30,000 nt of DNA from Chromera velia (GCA_018398765.1 JAHBMJ010005597.1:1-30000), one strand, 5' to 3'. Shown: positions 1 to 12,102, counted from the first letter of the stretch. Notes: generated by a model from the letters alone, not told the origin. Numbers and translations: made by a program.

Positions 1-77
1 GAGTGGGTGTGTGTGTATGTATGTGTGTGTCTGTGTGTGTCTGTGCATGTGTGTGTGTGTGTGTGTGTGTATGTGTG

Positions 78-154
<77 letters not shown>

Positions 155-232
155 CTGTGTGTATGACTGTATGTGTGTGACTGTGTGTATGTGTGTGTAA
201 CTGTGTGTGTGTGACTGTATGTATGTGACTGT

Positions 233-272
<40 letters not shown>

Positions 273-427
273 CTGTGTGTGTGTAACTGTGTGTGTGTGA
301 CTGTATGTGTGTGTGTGTGTGTATATATGTGTGTATGTGTGTGTGTCTGTGTGTATGTGTGTGTCTGTGTGTATGTGTGTGTCTGTGTGACTGTGTGTGT
401 GTGTGACTGTGTGTATGTGTGTGTGTA

Positions 428-488
<61 letters not shown>

Positions 489-560
489 GAATGTGTGTGT
501 GTGTGTGACTCTGTGTATGTGTATATGTGTGTGTGTGTGACTGCGTGTGTGTGTATGTGT
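1..560. repeat. TG-rich microsatellite block
   Basis: Almost pure (TG)n on the plus strand, interrupted by TGTATG, TGACTG and TGTAACTG variants. It is open in some frames and would read as Cys-Val repeats, but this is a product of the dinucleotide and not a gene. It lies beyond the 3' end of the ankyrin gene. Confidence 0.95.
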
Positions 561-1208
561 CATTGGATTGTTAGACTCATAGTCTTATACAAACCTTTAT
601 ATATATTAAGCTAGCAAACTATTAAACTAGGGCTTTTTAGGGCCATTCATACGCTGATATGCGTCAGAGGCATGCATGGCTGTCTAGTATTGCGTAGCTT
701 ATTTAAAAAAAAACCATAGGGACCCCCGGCTTGAATATAGTTGAATAAGGAAATCTTTTCAATATATACACAAGAAACTAAAAGTTTGAGTCGCAATATA
801 AAATGATCGCAACAATTGCCAACAATGACCAGTCTGAATTTGATATACAGCATGGGCATACTTCAGGCCGACTGAATGTATCTCCTTGATAAAAGACACT
901 GAAAGACAGACTGTATGATTTCTTTGTTTCTTTTTTCTTTTTTTCCCCTTCTAAAACAAAACAGAGAGGCAAACGGAGAGACAAACACAGAGGCAGACAG
1001 AAAGACAGATGGAAACGAGTCCTCTGCCTTGGCAACGATCGAACATCGTCGCATTCATTCTTTCCCCAACGCGCAGAAAGCTTCGCCCCCTCCGTTAAAG
1101 GCTTCCCCCCTCTTTTGTACTCCAACTGCTCCTGCGATGAGGAAGGGGGGGGGAGACATCCGTCCTCTTCCTCTTCCCCACCGCCTTAACTTCCGTCACT
1201 CTCACTCC
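561..1208. other. 3' flank of ankyrin gene, no gene seen
   Basis: AT-rich stretch followed by purine/pyrimidine-rich low-complexity sequence, directly downstream of the TGA stop of the minus-strand ankyrin gene. No supported coding sequence on either strand. The part nearest 1208 is presumably the 3' UTR. Confidence 0.6.
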
Positions 1209-1406
1209 TCACTCCTCGCTGTCTGATGAAGACTCCTCCTCTTCCTCGCTGGAAGAACCCGACAAGCTGCTACTGCTACTGCTACTGATTGAGCTGTGGT
1301 CAGAGAAGTGGAACTGCTTTCTTGCAGTGCCGCCCTTGTCGCGGAGAAATTCGGCGACCCCTCGGTTGTTTTTCTCCAGTGCGAGCTCTCGGGGTGTGCG
1401 GCCTTC
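1209..1406 (-). CDS. Terminal ankyrin exon with acidic Ser/Glu tail
   Basis: Starts after a TGCAG acceptor with EGRTPRELALEKNNRGVAEF, the first two thirds of an ankyrin repeat. It then leaves the fold for a Ser run and Glu/Ser clusters ending SSSDSEE and TGA. Such a tail would be disordered, strongly negative and a plausible casein-kinase-2 substrate (inference). Confidence 0.8.
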   Translation of the reverse strand, partial: EGRTPRELALEKNNRGVAEFLRDKGGTARKQFHFSDHSSISSSSSSSLSGSSSEEEEESSSDSEE

Positions 1407-4400
1407 CTGCACTTATCGCAATTAAGCAAGAAGGCAGGAAGAACGAACGAAGGGAAGAACAAACGAATCGCCGGACATGCAAATGAACCACCGGAGGGGC
1501 GGGGATGGACCGAAGCAAAGAGAATAGCGACCACACAAACAGACTAGCAAATAAACAAGCGAATGAACAAAGAAAGAGAGGGAAACGTAAACAAGTGAAG
1601 AAAAAAGACAGAAAGAAAGACAGGAGGGACTGAAGAACGAATGGACGAACGAACAAAAGCACGAACGAAAGAAGCAAACAAACAGAAAACAGGGAGAAGG
1701 CACACTAGAGAGATGTTTGCACAAAAAGAAGAGAGTAAAGCCGCGGACAGTTGGAGTCAGAAAACAGAATTCAGGGAGGAGAAGGACGCCGCATCCATCG
1801 CAAAAGACAAAAACATCCATCTGCATGAGCAGTTGCATGTCTACAAATTCCCTTCATCTTCTGGAGGCGAAAGAACTTCCAGAGCTTTCTTCCATGGAAT
1901 TACGAAAGCATTCTTCCAACTGTGCGCCCAGGTTCTCATACGACGACACAACAACCACTTCTCGTCAATAGCATCAGTGAGTGAGTCGGATCCCCTACCC
2001 ACCCACCCACCCACCCGGTCTTTTGCGTTGATGTCGGCGCCCCGGTCCAAGAGGAATGCACCCATTCCCATCCGGTTACCTATCGCTGCATGATGCAAGG
2101 CTGTTCTCCCTTGCTGCATGCGTGCACGCATCGTCGGAAGGCAGGCAGGGAAAAATAAGCAAGAAAGAACAACTGACTGCACCATCATGTGATCATGCAT
2201 GACGGTGATTGAAGGAAGCATGCAGGAAGGAGCCGTCTCCTCTTCGGGTCTCTGAAAAAACAATAAAGCCAAATCTTCTTTTAATTTTTCTTTTAAATGA
2301 AAAAAACAAGGAGGAAGGAGCAGTCTCCTCTTCGGGTCTCTGAAGAAATAATGACGCCAAAGGATCGAGGAAAAATGAAAAAAATCCAATCAGAGAGAGA
2401 CACACAACAGTCATGCAAAAAAGGCCTCCGCCAAAGATTCAATAGACAAGAATGTCAGAGAAAATGGATGGACGGAAAGACATACACAGCCCGAGGGACA
2501 GAGAGAGACGTAGACCCAGAAACGGAAATACAGAGACCAGCTGACACATTCAATCAATCCACGAGCCAGGCACGCTTCAAGGGGTCACCAACTCTCTCTA
2601 CACCTCGACCGACCGACCGACCGACGGACCCCGTCTCGGCTTTCTATCTCCACGCCCTTTCCCCTCTGAAACAGGGTCTCCACCACGGCCATCATGGGAG
2701 TCAATGGGGAGCACCGCACGGCGTTGTGGAGGGCCTGTCTGCCTTCCTGCAATGCAAACAAAAACAGATCGAGAATGTATGGGGCGAAAGAAGTGCGTGT
2801 CCACTTAATCCACCCCATGCGTGCAGGAATGGAATTAAGGGACAATCAGGCAGGGGGCGGAACAGTTCTGCAGGTCCTGATGGATGTTTTCTTTCGGTCA
2901 TCCAGTGCATTCATTCTCTGCACCTCTCTATCCGCATACATGCATGTGGATTTATTTGACCTTCCATTGTTCGCATGCGGATTCTCTGGCTACCTTCCAA
3001 CCACCAGTTTGCATGAGGAGATATGAGGAGTCTCTTCATACATTCAATCTTTCGCCTCTCCTCTCTCTGTTGAAGGAAGGAAGAGACCTACCTACCGCGT
3101 CTCTCGCTGCAGCGTCTGCCCCCCTCTCGATGAGAAGCTTGGCAACCTTCGCAGACTTCTGGAGAATGGCGAACAGCAGGGGGGTGCGCTGACTCTGCAT
3201 GCATTCGTGCATTCAGGAAGAAAGAGAGGAAGAACTCATGCATGCTGATGTGCAATGAATCAATCAAAATACATCAATCATTGCATGACCAAACCGGACT
3301 GCAATTTTTTCTCTGATGGAGGAGAACTCAATGTGCGTGCACAGCTAGGCGGCTTCCTTTTCTCCTTGAATGAGTGAGTGTGTACACGCGTTTATTCTTC
3401 CTGTTCAATGACTCTCCCTTTCTCTGTATTCGAATACACGCCCGTGTCCGTCTGCGCTCCCCATTGATACACCAGAACACGATACGGATGGAGCTCCCTT
3501 TCGAACGTTCCCCTCTCCACTCTCCCTCCATGCACCGACCTACCTCGTCCCTAGCCTCGATGTCTGCACCCTTGTCTAACAGCACCCCTGCAATCTCCAC
3601 GTGATCCTTCGGGCCCCTCCCCCCCACACCCAGGGCGGTCCTGTGCAGCACCGTTCTGCCGATCTGCAGGCAACAGTCCGTCCAATCGTTTGCACACGGA
3701 CATATGGACCTGTACGTATATCTGTCTGTCACCTCAGAGGCATGCAGTCCGACAAAAAGACACGTACATGCAGCCAGAGAGATTCCGTGAATCATCCACC
3801 TTCCTTCCCAACTTGTGACAAGAGAAATACACAACAAAGCACACGGCACATTTTTCTTTTTTTTCAAACAGAAAAGACAGAAGGAAGACCCTGCATGGAA
3901 GGAACCCCCTCCACACGTATGTGGACTGGCCGGATGGGATCCCTCAGAGACACGCAGGCTGCCTGCGTCCCTTTCCATCTCTTTGCCGATTCAACGCACA
4001 CGAGTTAGGTGCACAGTTTTCTTCTCCAACCACTCACGGACTGGCTGACGTTGTCCCTCATCTGGATGTCGTCTCCCTTCTCAAGAAGGAGCTCCACCGT
4101 CTCCTTCTTTCCCCTCACGATGGCCGACAGAAGGGGACTCGCTCCTCTCTGCAAGAACAAACGAAACAAAGGCCCACAGGAAACACACTGACTTGCTTTC
4201 ACGCGACGGTCAATAACGATGATGTGCTCCTCCATTCCTCTTTCTTTTCATTTGCAGAATAACAATTCTCCTTCCATAGAGGAAAGGCGCATCACACTGT
4301 AACGCATGGAGGGAGGGAGGCCTCTCACAAAAGAAGGAACACGCAGACGCTTCTAGAGGAGACAGAACTCGATTCTCGAAATGCAGAGACGGAGGGAGAC

Positions 4401-4860
4401 AAAAAGAACCCGTCTTCGCCTTTTGATTGACCACACGCTTTCCCTCCCTCCTTCCGTCCTTCCATCTACCCCTCGTCCTCCTCCATGCACTCACTCATTT
4501 ATCTGTACATCATCGATTCCCCCCTCAATCCCGTCCCCTTTTCTTTGCTCTTCTCTGCCGATCGAGGTCCGCCCTCACACCTCCTGTTTCCCGTTCCCCC
4601 ATGCGCATACATTCCTCTCTCAATTAGCGAGCAGAAGACTTGGAATGGAAAGAAGGGGAGAAGAGAACATGTTTTTGCCCAACAAACAACCCCTGAACGC
4701 ACGCACCCACATTATTCCGAATGGTGATGTCTGCCCCCCTGGAGAGCAGCAACTTGATGACCTCCGTGTGTCCCCCGTTGACGGCGCCTATCAGAGCCGT
4801 GTTGCCGTCCTGCACACACACACACATGCATACAGATCATACAGACAGATCAATGAAAAC

Positions 4861-4913
<53 letters not shown>

Positions 4914-7592
4914 TGTGTGATTGTGGTTCTCTGCCTCTGCGACTGCCTGCTGGTCTGCCCGACCTGGGCATTGGTTCATTTCTGGCCCCACGCAGAGACG
5001 GGATGCGGACGTCTCCGTGCAAGCATGCAACGACAGGTGTATATGATATGTCTGTGTGTGTATGCCCATGCACGCATGCAGTCCCTTTATGCACAAGTCG
5101 CGCTGCCTGTCCATGCACCCACCCCGATTCTCTGGTTGATGTCCGTCCCCTTGAGGCCGAGAACGTACTCGACCGTCTCTGTCGAACCTGAGGTGGCCGC
5201 CTTGTAGAGCACCGTCCTTCCGTCCTGCACAACTAGGACACAGCCGTCATGCGTCATGGCTTCATGCGTTCAATATGCTTAATTTCTGGTCAAGATCATG
5301 TCACGCGACTTCTTTGACGACAAATGCGACGTCTCGTCTCTCTCTGTGAAGGAAGGACCTTCAGACCTTTCTATTTGCGACTTGCTCTCTATGAAGAAAG
5401 AAAAAGACAAGGGAAGAGAAAGGAACGAACAAAAAAGGGAGAGGGAAGACAGGTAATCTGTCTGTATGGAAGGACACCCGGAACACGAGGAGAATGAAGA
5501 TCACTCTGACCGGAAGAGAAGTCGGCAGATGGACGGAATCGCACAAGCACAGCAAAGAAAATGAAAGGCGAAGAAGGTCAACAAGTGTACAGGCAGGAAA
5601 TAAAATTTGGCCCCGTAGCCTCCTTTGTGATTTTACCTTTTTCTTTCCCACTCTTTCTTCGTGTGTCTTTTTCATGCATAACCACTTAATTCGGCCTGCA
5701 TAGATGCACTTCACTTCCACCTAGCTGACTCACTCACCCGGTCTGTCACCTTCGTGTCAGCCCCCTTGTCGACCAGCAGTCGCACCATCTCTCTGTCCCC
5801 CCAATCGGCTGCCAGATGAAGCGCGGAGATATCCCGCTGCAGTCAGTGCATGTTGTGTGCGCACATGGGTGATCGATAGGCTGGCGCTCATATACTGACG
5901 CCCGCACACACACGCATCCATCAAATTCCGAACAATTGCTTCTACCCGCCCCCCCCAACGGTTGCCTGGCAGACGAAGAGAGGAGGGGATGCATCGCGCT
6001 TCAATTGACAGTTCGAGACGAAATTCGCATGTATCCATAATGTAGCATGCGCATAGAAAGCCCGGCCTGTTGTAGGACGCAGGAATGCAACCACGTTCCT
6101 TTGCCAGTCAGAGGGAAGAAGAAGAGGAAACGGCATATTTTGTCAGGACTGGATGCCTCGTTGTGCTGTCGTCATGCTGTGCCTAGATGTCCTTCCTTCA
6201 TCATTCATGCACCCACACGGAGACGGCCCTGGATGCGATTGTTTTATTTAACCTCTCCTACCGCTTGACAGACAGGTCGTGCAGACAGAGAAGGAACGAG
6301 TACCAATCCACGCATAGAACGAACAGAGGAAAACAAGGACAGAGGACTCACATCTCCAACCGCGTTCACGTCTGCCCCCTTTCCGATGAGAAATTCCGCC
6401 AGATCCCGCAGCCGACTGAACAAGGCATACCACAAGGCTGTGCGCCCATCCTGCTTCAGGCAACATGCATGCAGTCACCCAGGCTGTGCAGCTAGGGAGG
6501 GAGGATCGAGCTAGGGACTGACTCACAAAGAAAACAACCACAACAAATGTACATACCCTGCCACCACTTAATTGGGGGCATCGCATCAGGCAGAGGGGAC
6601 ACCTGGGCAGATCAGAACAGAACAAGAAAACCAAAGGCAGCCACGCAGCTAGGCAAACGGGAAAACACGTGTAGGAGATGTGGCCAGGTTTCCTTGGTCT
6701 TTCCTGTTGTCTGATGCGTTCAAATAGCAAAACGCCATGCACCCTTCCATCGCTCCCTTGCGTCTAGGAAGGCCACCCCGTCCAATTTCAAGGAAGACTT
6801 TTTTTTTTGGAACTTTAAAGAATACTTGCATGCACATGAACAATACGCCAACGCTTCCCTGCACCAACACAACACAGAAATGCATGTTCGTATTAATACA
6901 GGCCAACCCCCCAACCTGCTCCTTCTCTTCCAGAGAGGCCCCCCTCTCTACCAACAACTCTGTCACAGCCGTGTGGCCATTGGCGCTCGCACACAGAAGC
7001 GCGGTCCGACCCTCCTGCAAGATTCAGTCAGGTCAGAGGGAGGAGATTTGCGCGTCCAGACCGTAGGGACAGAAGCACTTGCGTGTGTAGACAGGCTCAC
7101 CCAAGAAGGACGTACTCTTAATTCGAAATTCTCTCCCACACATGCCGACTGCAGACGACCACTGAAAGATGCTCAAAGGAGGACGGAAGGGGAGATATGA
7201 AGATGCGTTTACTTTCATACAGAAAAAAAAAAGATGCTCAAAGGAGGACGGAAGGGGAGATATGAAGATGCGTTTACTTTCATACAGGAAAAAAAAAGAT
7301 GCTCAAAGGAGGACGGAAGGGGAGATATGAAGATGCGTTTACTTTCATACAGAAAAAAAAAAAGATGCTCAAAGGAGGACGGAAGGGGAGATATGAAGAT
7401 GCGTTTACTTTCATACAGAAAAAAAAAAGATCCTCAAAGAAGGACGGAAGGGGAGATATGAAGAAGCGTGGACAGACTTCCTCTCCTTATGGTTTCACCA
7501 TGACACCGTCACAAGGCGTCAGTCCAGTCCATTGGAAAGAAACTCACACGCACACCCACACGCACCCAAAACTCCTGACTACCTCCAGACCC

Positions 7593-7626
<34 letters not shown>

Positions 7627-7711
7627 TCCAGACCCGACCCACACACACACACACAAAAGACTACCTCCAGACCCGACCCCCACACACACACAAAAGACTA
7701 CCTCCAGACCC

Positions 7712-7745
<34 letters not shown>

Positions 7746-7762
7746 GACTACCTCCAGACCCG

Positions 7763-7797
<35 letters not shown>

Positions 7798-9186
7798 GAC
7801 TACCTCCAGACCCGACCCACAAAGCACGGCCCTACCTTGTGACTGACGCAGTGAGATGTTGTGGCCCCCCAAAAACAGGAAGCAAAAAATGAGTCGAACC
7901 TGACACACAGACAGTCAAATACACAGACGCACTGACTGACTGACTGACACTAGATCTAGCCTCCAGATCAGCCCCTGCATCCACAAGCATCGTCACTGCT
8001 TCCAGGGCCCCCGCAGATGCCGCACGAATGACAGCTGTCCTGCCGGACTGCAGGCAGAGAGAGAGGTAATCAGATCAGAGCATGAGCGTGCACAGAAAGC
8101 CTGTCGTAAAAGGAAAAGGTGCGAATGAAGGCCAGGCGAGAGAGTTCCGGAGTGTGATTCACCTTCCTTGTGTGTGAATGTTCATGGGAGGAAGCAAGAG
8201 GAAGAAGAAGGAAAGCTACTCATATGATAGCCTTCGCTCTTCTTCCGAGCTAGGTCGCCATGCTGTCTGTATGCAGGCAGTGCGCAACTTGATGATCCCT
8301 TCAATCAACCGGAAAAATTGAGACAACAAGTGAGGGCAGGCGTGCAGCCTCCGTTCTTCACAAAGAGCGAGCTTTTGTGTTATCATTCAGGAGTCCTCCA
8401 CCCCCTTCTTCATTGAATGAAAAGTCATCTCTCAAAATGAAAAGCCTGGTTTGTCTGTCAGTCATGGTGGTGTATTCTTTCTGTGTACCCATTCTTTCTA
8501 CATGAAATTTCTTATGTCCATCGAATGCCTTTCCTTCACACACATACACAAAAGCACAAACTTCCGACGGACGGACCCTTCTGCCCTCCACGTCAGCCCC
8601 CACTTTCATGTACAGACAGAACTTCCTCCTGTCCCCATCGTCAAAAAACTCATCCAGGGAGTCGTGCAGGGAGTCGGAGTCTATCTGCATGACAGAGAGA
8701 GAATCGGCAGGCAGGCAGGCACAGAGAAAGAAGGAGTGGAACGAAGGCATACAGTTAATTGGTTTGAGAATTAGGATGGAGAAAGTGAGGAATGAAGTCT
8801 GCTGGCAGAGAGAAACAAATCCAAGTCCTGAGGGTCTGCCTTTTTACTCTACCCAAACAGATCCGCAAAGGGGGGAGCGGAATGGGGAAGCAATGACTCA
8901 CTGAGGGCAAAAGAATGATCTGAAAGGAGAAACAGTAGGTGATCAGAGGAACAGAAAAACGGAGGAGAGGGGAAAGGCGCATTCAGGACATTACGGCTCT
9001 ATGGCTGGGACAACAAGCTACGGGCAGGGGAAGAAAAATAAGCGAGGGGACAATGGTTTCTTCAGAAAGGCACAAAAAAAAAACAGAATACAGACGGCCT
9101 CTGTAGACTGACTGACAGACTGACCGCACGGAACGCCTGAAGGATACAGCCGAGACCGCACTCGTAAAGCTGCATTTAACACACAG

Positions 9187-9247
<61 letters not shown>

Positions 9248-11265
9248 GAGAGACACACACACACAGAGAGAGAAAGAGAGAGAGAAAGAGAGTGAGAGAG
9301 AGGGGCAATTCCATCGAGGCAGGATGATGTTGGAGGAAAGGAAGCCAAAGAAAGAAGGACGAGGGGGTAGTGGGGTCCCAGGCCAACCGAAGAGAACCGA
9401 CAGGAAGAACGTGAACGCTCGACGAGGTTCTTTGGGAATAAAATAAATGAATCGATCACTCAGAACGGGACTGCATGGATCGAGGAGTGCTTGGTCCTTC
9501 GGCATTCCTTCTTGTCTTGTGTCTATAGGGATCTCTCTCGCATTTGATTTCGTTCGTCTTGCTACGGGGAGAACGAATACACGCACGCACAGACACGACA
9601 CACATCCACGCACACTTTCTTTTTCTGGAGACATACGGATAAGAAACAAGAGGAAGAAAGGGGGATGGGGAACATCAGCAGGGTCTTTTTCCTCGATTCA
9701 GATGACTTGCAGGAACATGCATATCCAGTGTGCGCGCCGACATAACGAAAGCAAACGTCAAAAACAGCCGTCTTCGTGTGGTTGTGCTGTCTGTGCCTTT
9801 GCATTGGTCTTGTCACGCCACTTACCGGGACGAGGTCCATCCGGTAGTGTCTGCTGATGGTCTGGTCGAGATCCTGCAGGCATGTCAGAGTGCAGGGGTG
9901 AGTACAAGATAGGAACGGGCAGGGTGTGTGTGTGTCTGTCTCTGCACAAGCCGACACGCACTCACAGGCACCCGAAGAGTAATAGGCCAACTCTTCGACA
10001 GAAACAAAGACAGAAAAATTGTTGTGTCGGAAGGAATGAAGGGGATTCATCGCATGCATGGAGGTCTCAAACATCCCCATGCAGGGATCACTCTGTGAGT
10101 CTGTCGGACTGCCAAATTGAATGCAGCACAGAGACTGCGTCTGCCGTCTGACAACAAAAGCAGGTTGTGAGGGGAAAGATGAAGACGGAGAGCAAGGGAG
10201 AAACACCCACTGAAAAACGGAGCCGAACATATTAACAGCCGTCACCCTCCATCTATGTCTTCTCAGTTTTCTTGACAACTCACTCTCGATAGATGTCGGC
10301 TTATTTTTCTTTGACGTGTCCGTTATTCGCTCCTGACTTTCGAATCAGAAAACAATCAATGACTTTACTTATTCTTGCCTTGACTGACCACCTGAACGAT
10401 CGCCTTTACAGAATTCAGGGTCTGCCAGGTGTTCTCAAGAGAGGCCGAGTCCTGCCACACACAGTGCACATCAAAGCATCAAATAGCAATATCAGTCTTT
10501 GAACACCATGCCCTCGTACATGCAATCAATGCACATGCAGGACGAGACGGTGAGGAGGAACGATCTCATCAGAGGAGAGTTGCAGAGAGAAAAGAGAAGA
10601 GAAGAGAAGAGAAGAGAAGAGGACTGGCTGGGGGGAGAGGGAAAGACAAGGAAGGAAGAAAGGAAGGAAGGGAGAACTGCAAGACGTGAACAGCAGGCGC
10701 CCAACTTTTTTTTTCAAAAGGAAAAGCTGAAGAGAGTGTCCATCACGGCGAAAGTCTGACACTGAGACAAACGGTCTGTCTTGAGGAGAGTAAGGGAATT
10801 CAAGAATGGACTTCACGTGGAAAACTGGAGAAGGAAGAATTTCTGCCTCATAGAACCATTATGGGATTACATGCAGGCGTCTGGCGGGAATTTACAGGCA
10901 TGAAAGGCCTAAAGGCAAACGCCGGATCATCTGATAAAGGATAGCCGTCTCCGTGCAAGCTCCCGTCTCTCAACAAAGGTCGATGGATTTCGACTGACTG
11001 CCAAAAAATGCGTCTCATCCACTGGACATGATGCGAGCACTTGTTTCTTCTGCAGAGAAAGAAGGTGAGCAGAGGAAGACAGCATTTGTGGGTCGAGGCT
11101 GCCTACAGGGGAAGCAGAATTCAATGTCAATTGAAAGTCGTGCATGCGCGCACTGACATTTTCCACTGCAGCAGCCAGATCTAGAAGTGTCTGCTTGACT
11201 TTGTCCCATCCCTCCACAAGGTCCGCCATGGTGGAGACAGCAAAGACTGAGGATTCCTGCTCCAT
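1209..11265 (-). CDS. Multi-exon ankyrin-repeat protein
   Basis: Likely a scaffold made of about 13 ankyrin repeats; binding partner unknown. Exons, in transcription order: 11265-11158, 11049-10999, 10451-10392, 9873-9826, 8684-8577, 8047-7949, 7014-6916, 6450-6352, 5836-5738, 5224-5123, 4809-4711, 4148-4050, 3663-3544, 3194-3096, 2746-2630, 2113-2015 and 1406-1209 (TGA). Every listed boundary is phase 0 with a GT donor and an AG acceptor, mostly TGCAG. Eight repeat exons are exactly 99 nt (33 residues) running from xGRTxL to GADINAKDx; the others are 102, 117 and 120 nt. The N-terminal exons encode short helical segments. The last exon carries a partial repeat, then a poly-Ser run and alternating Glu/Ser clusters. 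Length is about 565 residues. An ATG in good context (CACCATGG, codon at 11229-11227) is an alternative start. Exons between 8684 and 9826 may be missing from this model. The repeat exons are secure; the four 5' exons are less so. Confidence 0.85.
4861..4919. repeat. (CT)n(GT)n microsatellite
   Basis: Compound dinucleotide tract within the ankyrin intron between exons 5224-5123 and 4809-4711. Confidence 0.95.
7168..7470. repeat. 65-bp tandem minisatellite, about 4.6 copies
   Basis: Units begin GATGCTCAAAGGAGGACGG at 7168, 7233, 7298, 7364 and 7429, so the period is 65, 65, 66 and 65. Each full copy ends in an A tract of 9-11 bases that accounts for the length change. It lies in the ankyrin intron between exons 8047-7949 and 7014-6916. 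Copies are nearly identical, which suggests recent amplification. Confidence 0.95.
7575..7822. repeat. Compound minisatellite: CTCCAGACCCGAC plus (AC)n
   Basis: Six copies of a core ending CCAGACCCGAC, five of them with the full ACTACCTCCAGACCCGAC. Copies are separated by (AC)n runs of different lengths and AAAAG. Found in the same intron as the 65-bp minisatellite. Confidence 0.9.
8577..8684 (-). CDS. First, degenerate ankyrin-repeat exon
   Basis: Part of the ankyrin gene. The 36 codons begin with an acidic segment (DSLDEFFDDGD) and end in KVGADVEGRR, which is the C-terminal half of an ankyrin repeat. It lacks the GRTxL opening of the following exons, so it probably caps the repeat stack. 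The acceptor is CATGCAG and the donor GTCCGT; both boundaries are phase 0. Confidence 0.75.
9179..9303. repeat. (AC)n/(GA)n microsatellite
   Basis: Purine-rich GA tract with interspersed ACAC and GACA blocks, in a presumed 5' intron of the ankyrin gene. Confidence 0.95.
10583..10620. repeat. (GAAGA)n pentanucleotide repeat
   Basis: Short run of GAGAA/GAAGA units in a presumed intron of the ankyrin gene. Confidence 0.85.
10927..11265 (-). CDS. 5' exons of the ankyrin gene
   Basis: The open frame from ATG 11265 runs uninterrupted to 10927. Two good GTCAGT-type donors (11157 and 10998) and a CTGCAG acceptor (after 11050) suggest it is really two exons, 11265-11158 and 11049-10999, joined in phase 0. 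The first encodes a helical, coiled-coil-like segment (WDKVKQTLLDLAAAVEN). The unspliced reading frame of about 112 codons is the alternative. Confidence 0.55.
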   Translation of the reverse strand: MEQESSVFAVSTMADLVEGWDKVKQTLLDLAAAVENVSARMHDFQLTLNSASPVGSLDPQMLSSSAHLLSLQKKQVLASCPVDETHFLAVSRNPSTFVERRELARRRLSFIR

Positions 11266-12102
11266 CGTGTAAGTCTAGTCGTGTCTGAGCAGATTGGGGA
11301 TATATACAACTTAGTTGATCGCTCAGACTGAAGCGGGGTCGTCTCTGCGTCAAGAAGAGGTCTAGCAGAAAATTGAGAGCAGTAGACTGATCACGCATTC
11401 TTAACTGATCTATCGACAGCTATCTGGTGTCAGACATTGCATGTCAGAGCGCCTGGCAGGAGCAAGCTTAGCGTGGAGAAATCGTGGAGAAGAATGGAGA
11501 TTCAAGAACGTGATGCGGCGGCGCCGCGCATGCAGTGAGGCTCGACGATGGCTCGACGCCATGGCGCCACCATGGCGCCACCATGTATGCATATGTATGC
11601 ATGCATGCATGAACATCAAGAGTCTGCATGCATCATCATGCATCACGCGATCATCACGCGTGACTGTCACTGATATGTCACTGTTGTTTTGCGATTCAAG
11701 TTCTGAAGAAGTTACGCCACCGTCGCCACTTCTAAAGAGTAACTTTAGCACATACAGTCGAGGGAGAAGGATGAACTTCCGATGAAGACGTGCATGTTCA
11801 GGAGGTGCGATATTTAGGCCAATAGGACACCCTGCTATTAAAGCAATGAACCCGAATGATTCGCGCCACCGTTGCCCCCGACAATTAGCGCTTTTTGTAA
11901 CATCCCGCAGACAGCAGGGCCTTTCGCCATTCATCTACTGTCGGTGTGTTTGGTCTAAACTGCTTCTTGTCACCTCAATTTCACGTGCTCTTCTTTCGGA
12001 CACAACCAGTTGACAACCTCGAGAGCCGAAGCAGGAGACGGCTTGGCGCTTCAACGTTGCGTGTATCTGACAGAAGCTTCGTCTACCTTGCAAGGCTGTC
12101 AG
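11266..12102. promoter_or_regulatory. Divergent intergenic/promoter region
   Basis: Separates the minus-strand ankyrin gene from the plus-strand exostosin gene, so it should hold both promoters. It contains the overlapping motif TGCATGCATGCATG (11598-11611), TGCATGCA (11625-11632), a GC-rich GGCGGCGCCGCGCATGC stretch near 11515 and a tandem CATGGCGCCAC near 11558-11584. TGCATGCA is a known ApiAP2 binding motif in apicomplexans; applying that here assumes a related organism. No TATA box is obvious. Confidence 0.5.
11598..11632. promoter_or_regulatory. TGCATGCA motif cluster (possible AP2-factor site)
   Basis: Three overlapping or adjacent palindromic TGCATGCA copies within 35 bp, about 330 bp upstream of the ankyrin ATG and 470 bp upstream of the exostosin ATG used here. 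The assignment rests on the motif only. Confidence 0.4.

Noticed and set aside
1-614. Open frames of Cys-Val repeats in the TG block
   Set aside because: They follow purely from a (TG)n dinucleotide, show no codon variety and have no flanking signals.
7168-7822. CRISPR-like repeat array
   Set aside because: The repeats are directly tandem or separated by microsatellite DNA, with no unique spacers, and the DNA is eukaryotic.
7234-7892. Open frame through the 65-bp minisatellite (repeated MLKGGRKGRYEDAF)
   Set aside because: It lies in an ankyrin intron on the opposite strand, the frame depends on A-tract lengths, and it runs into an (AC)n array.
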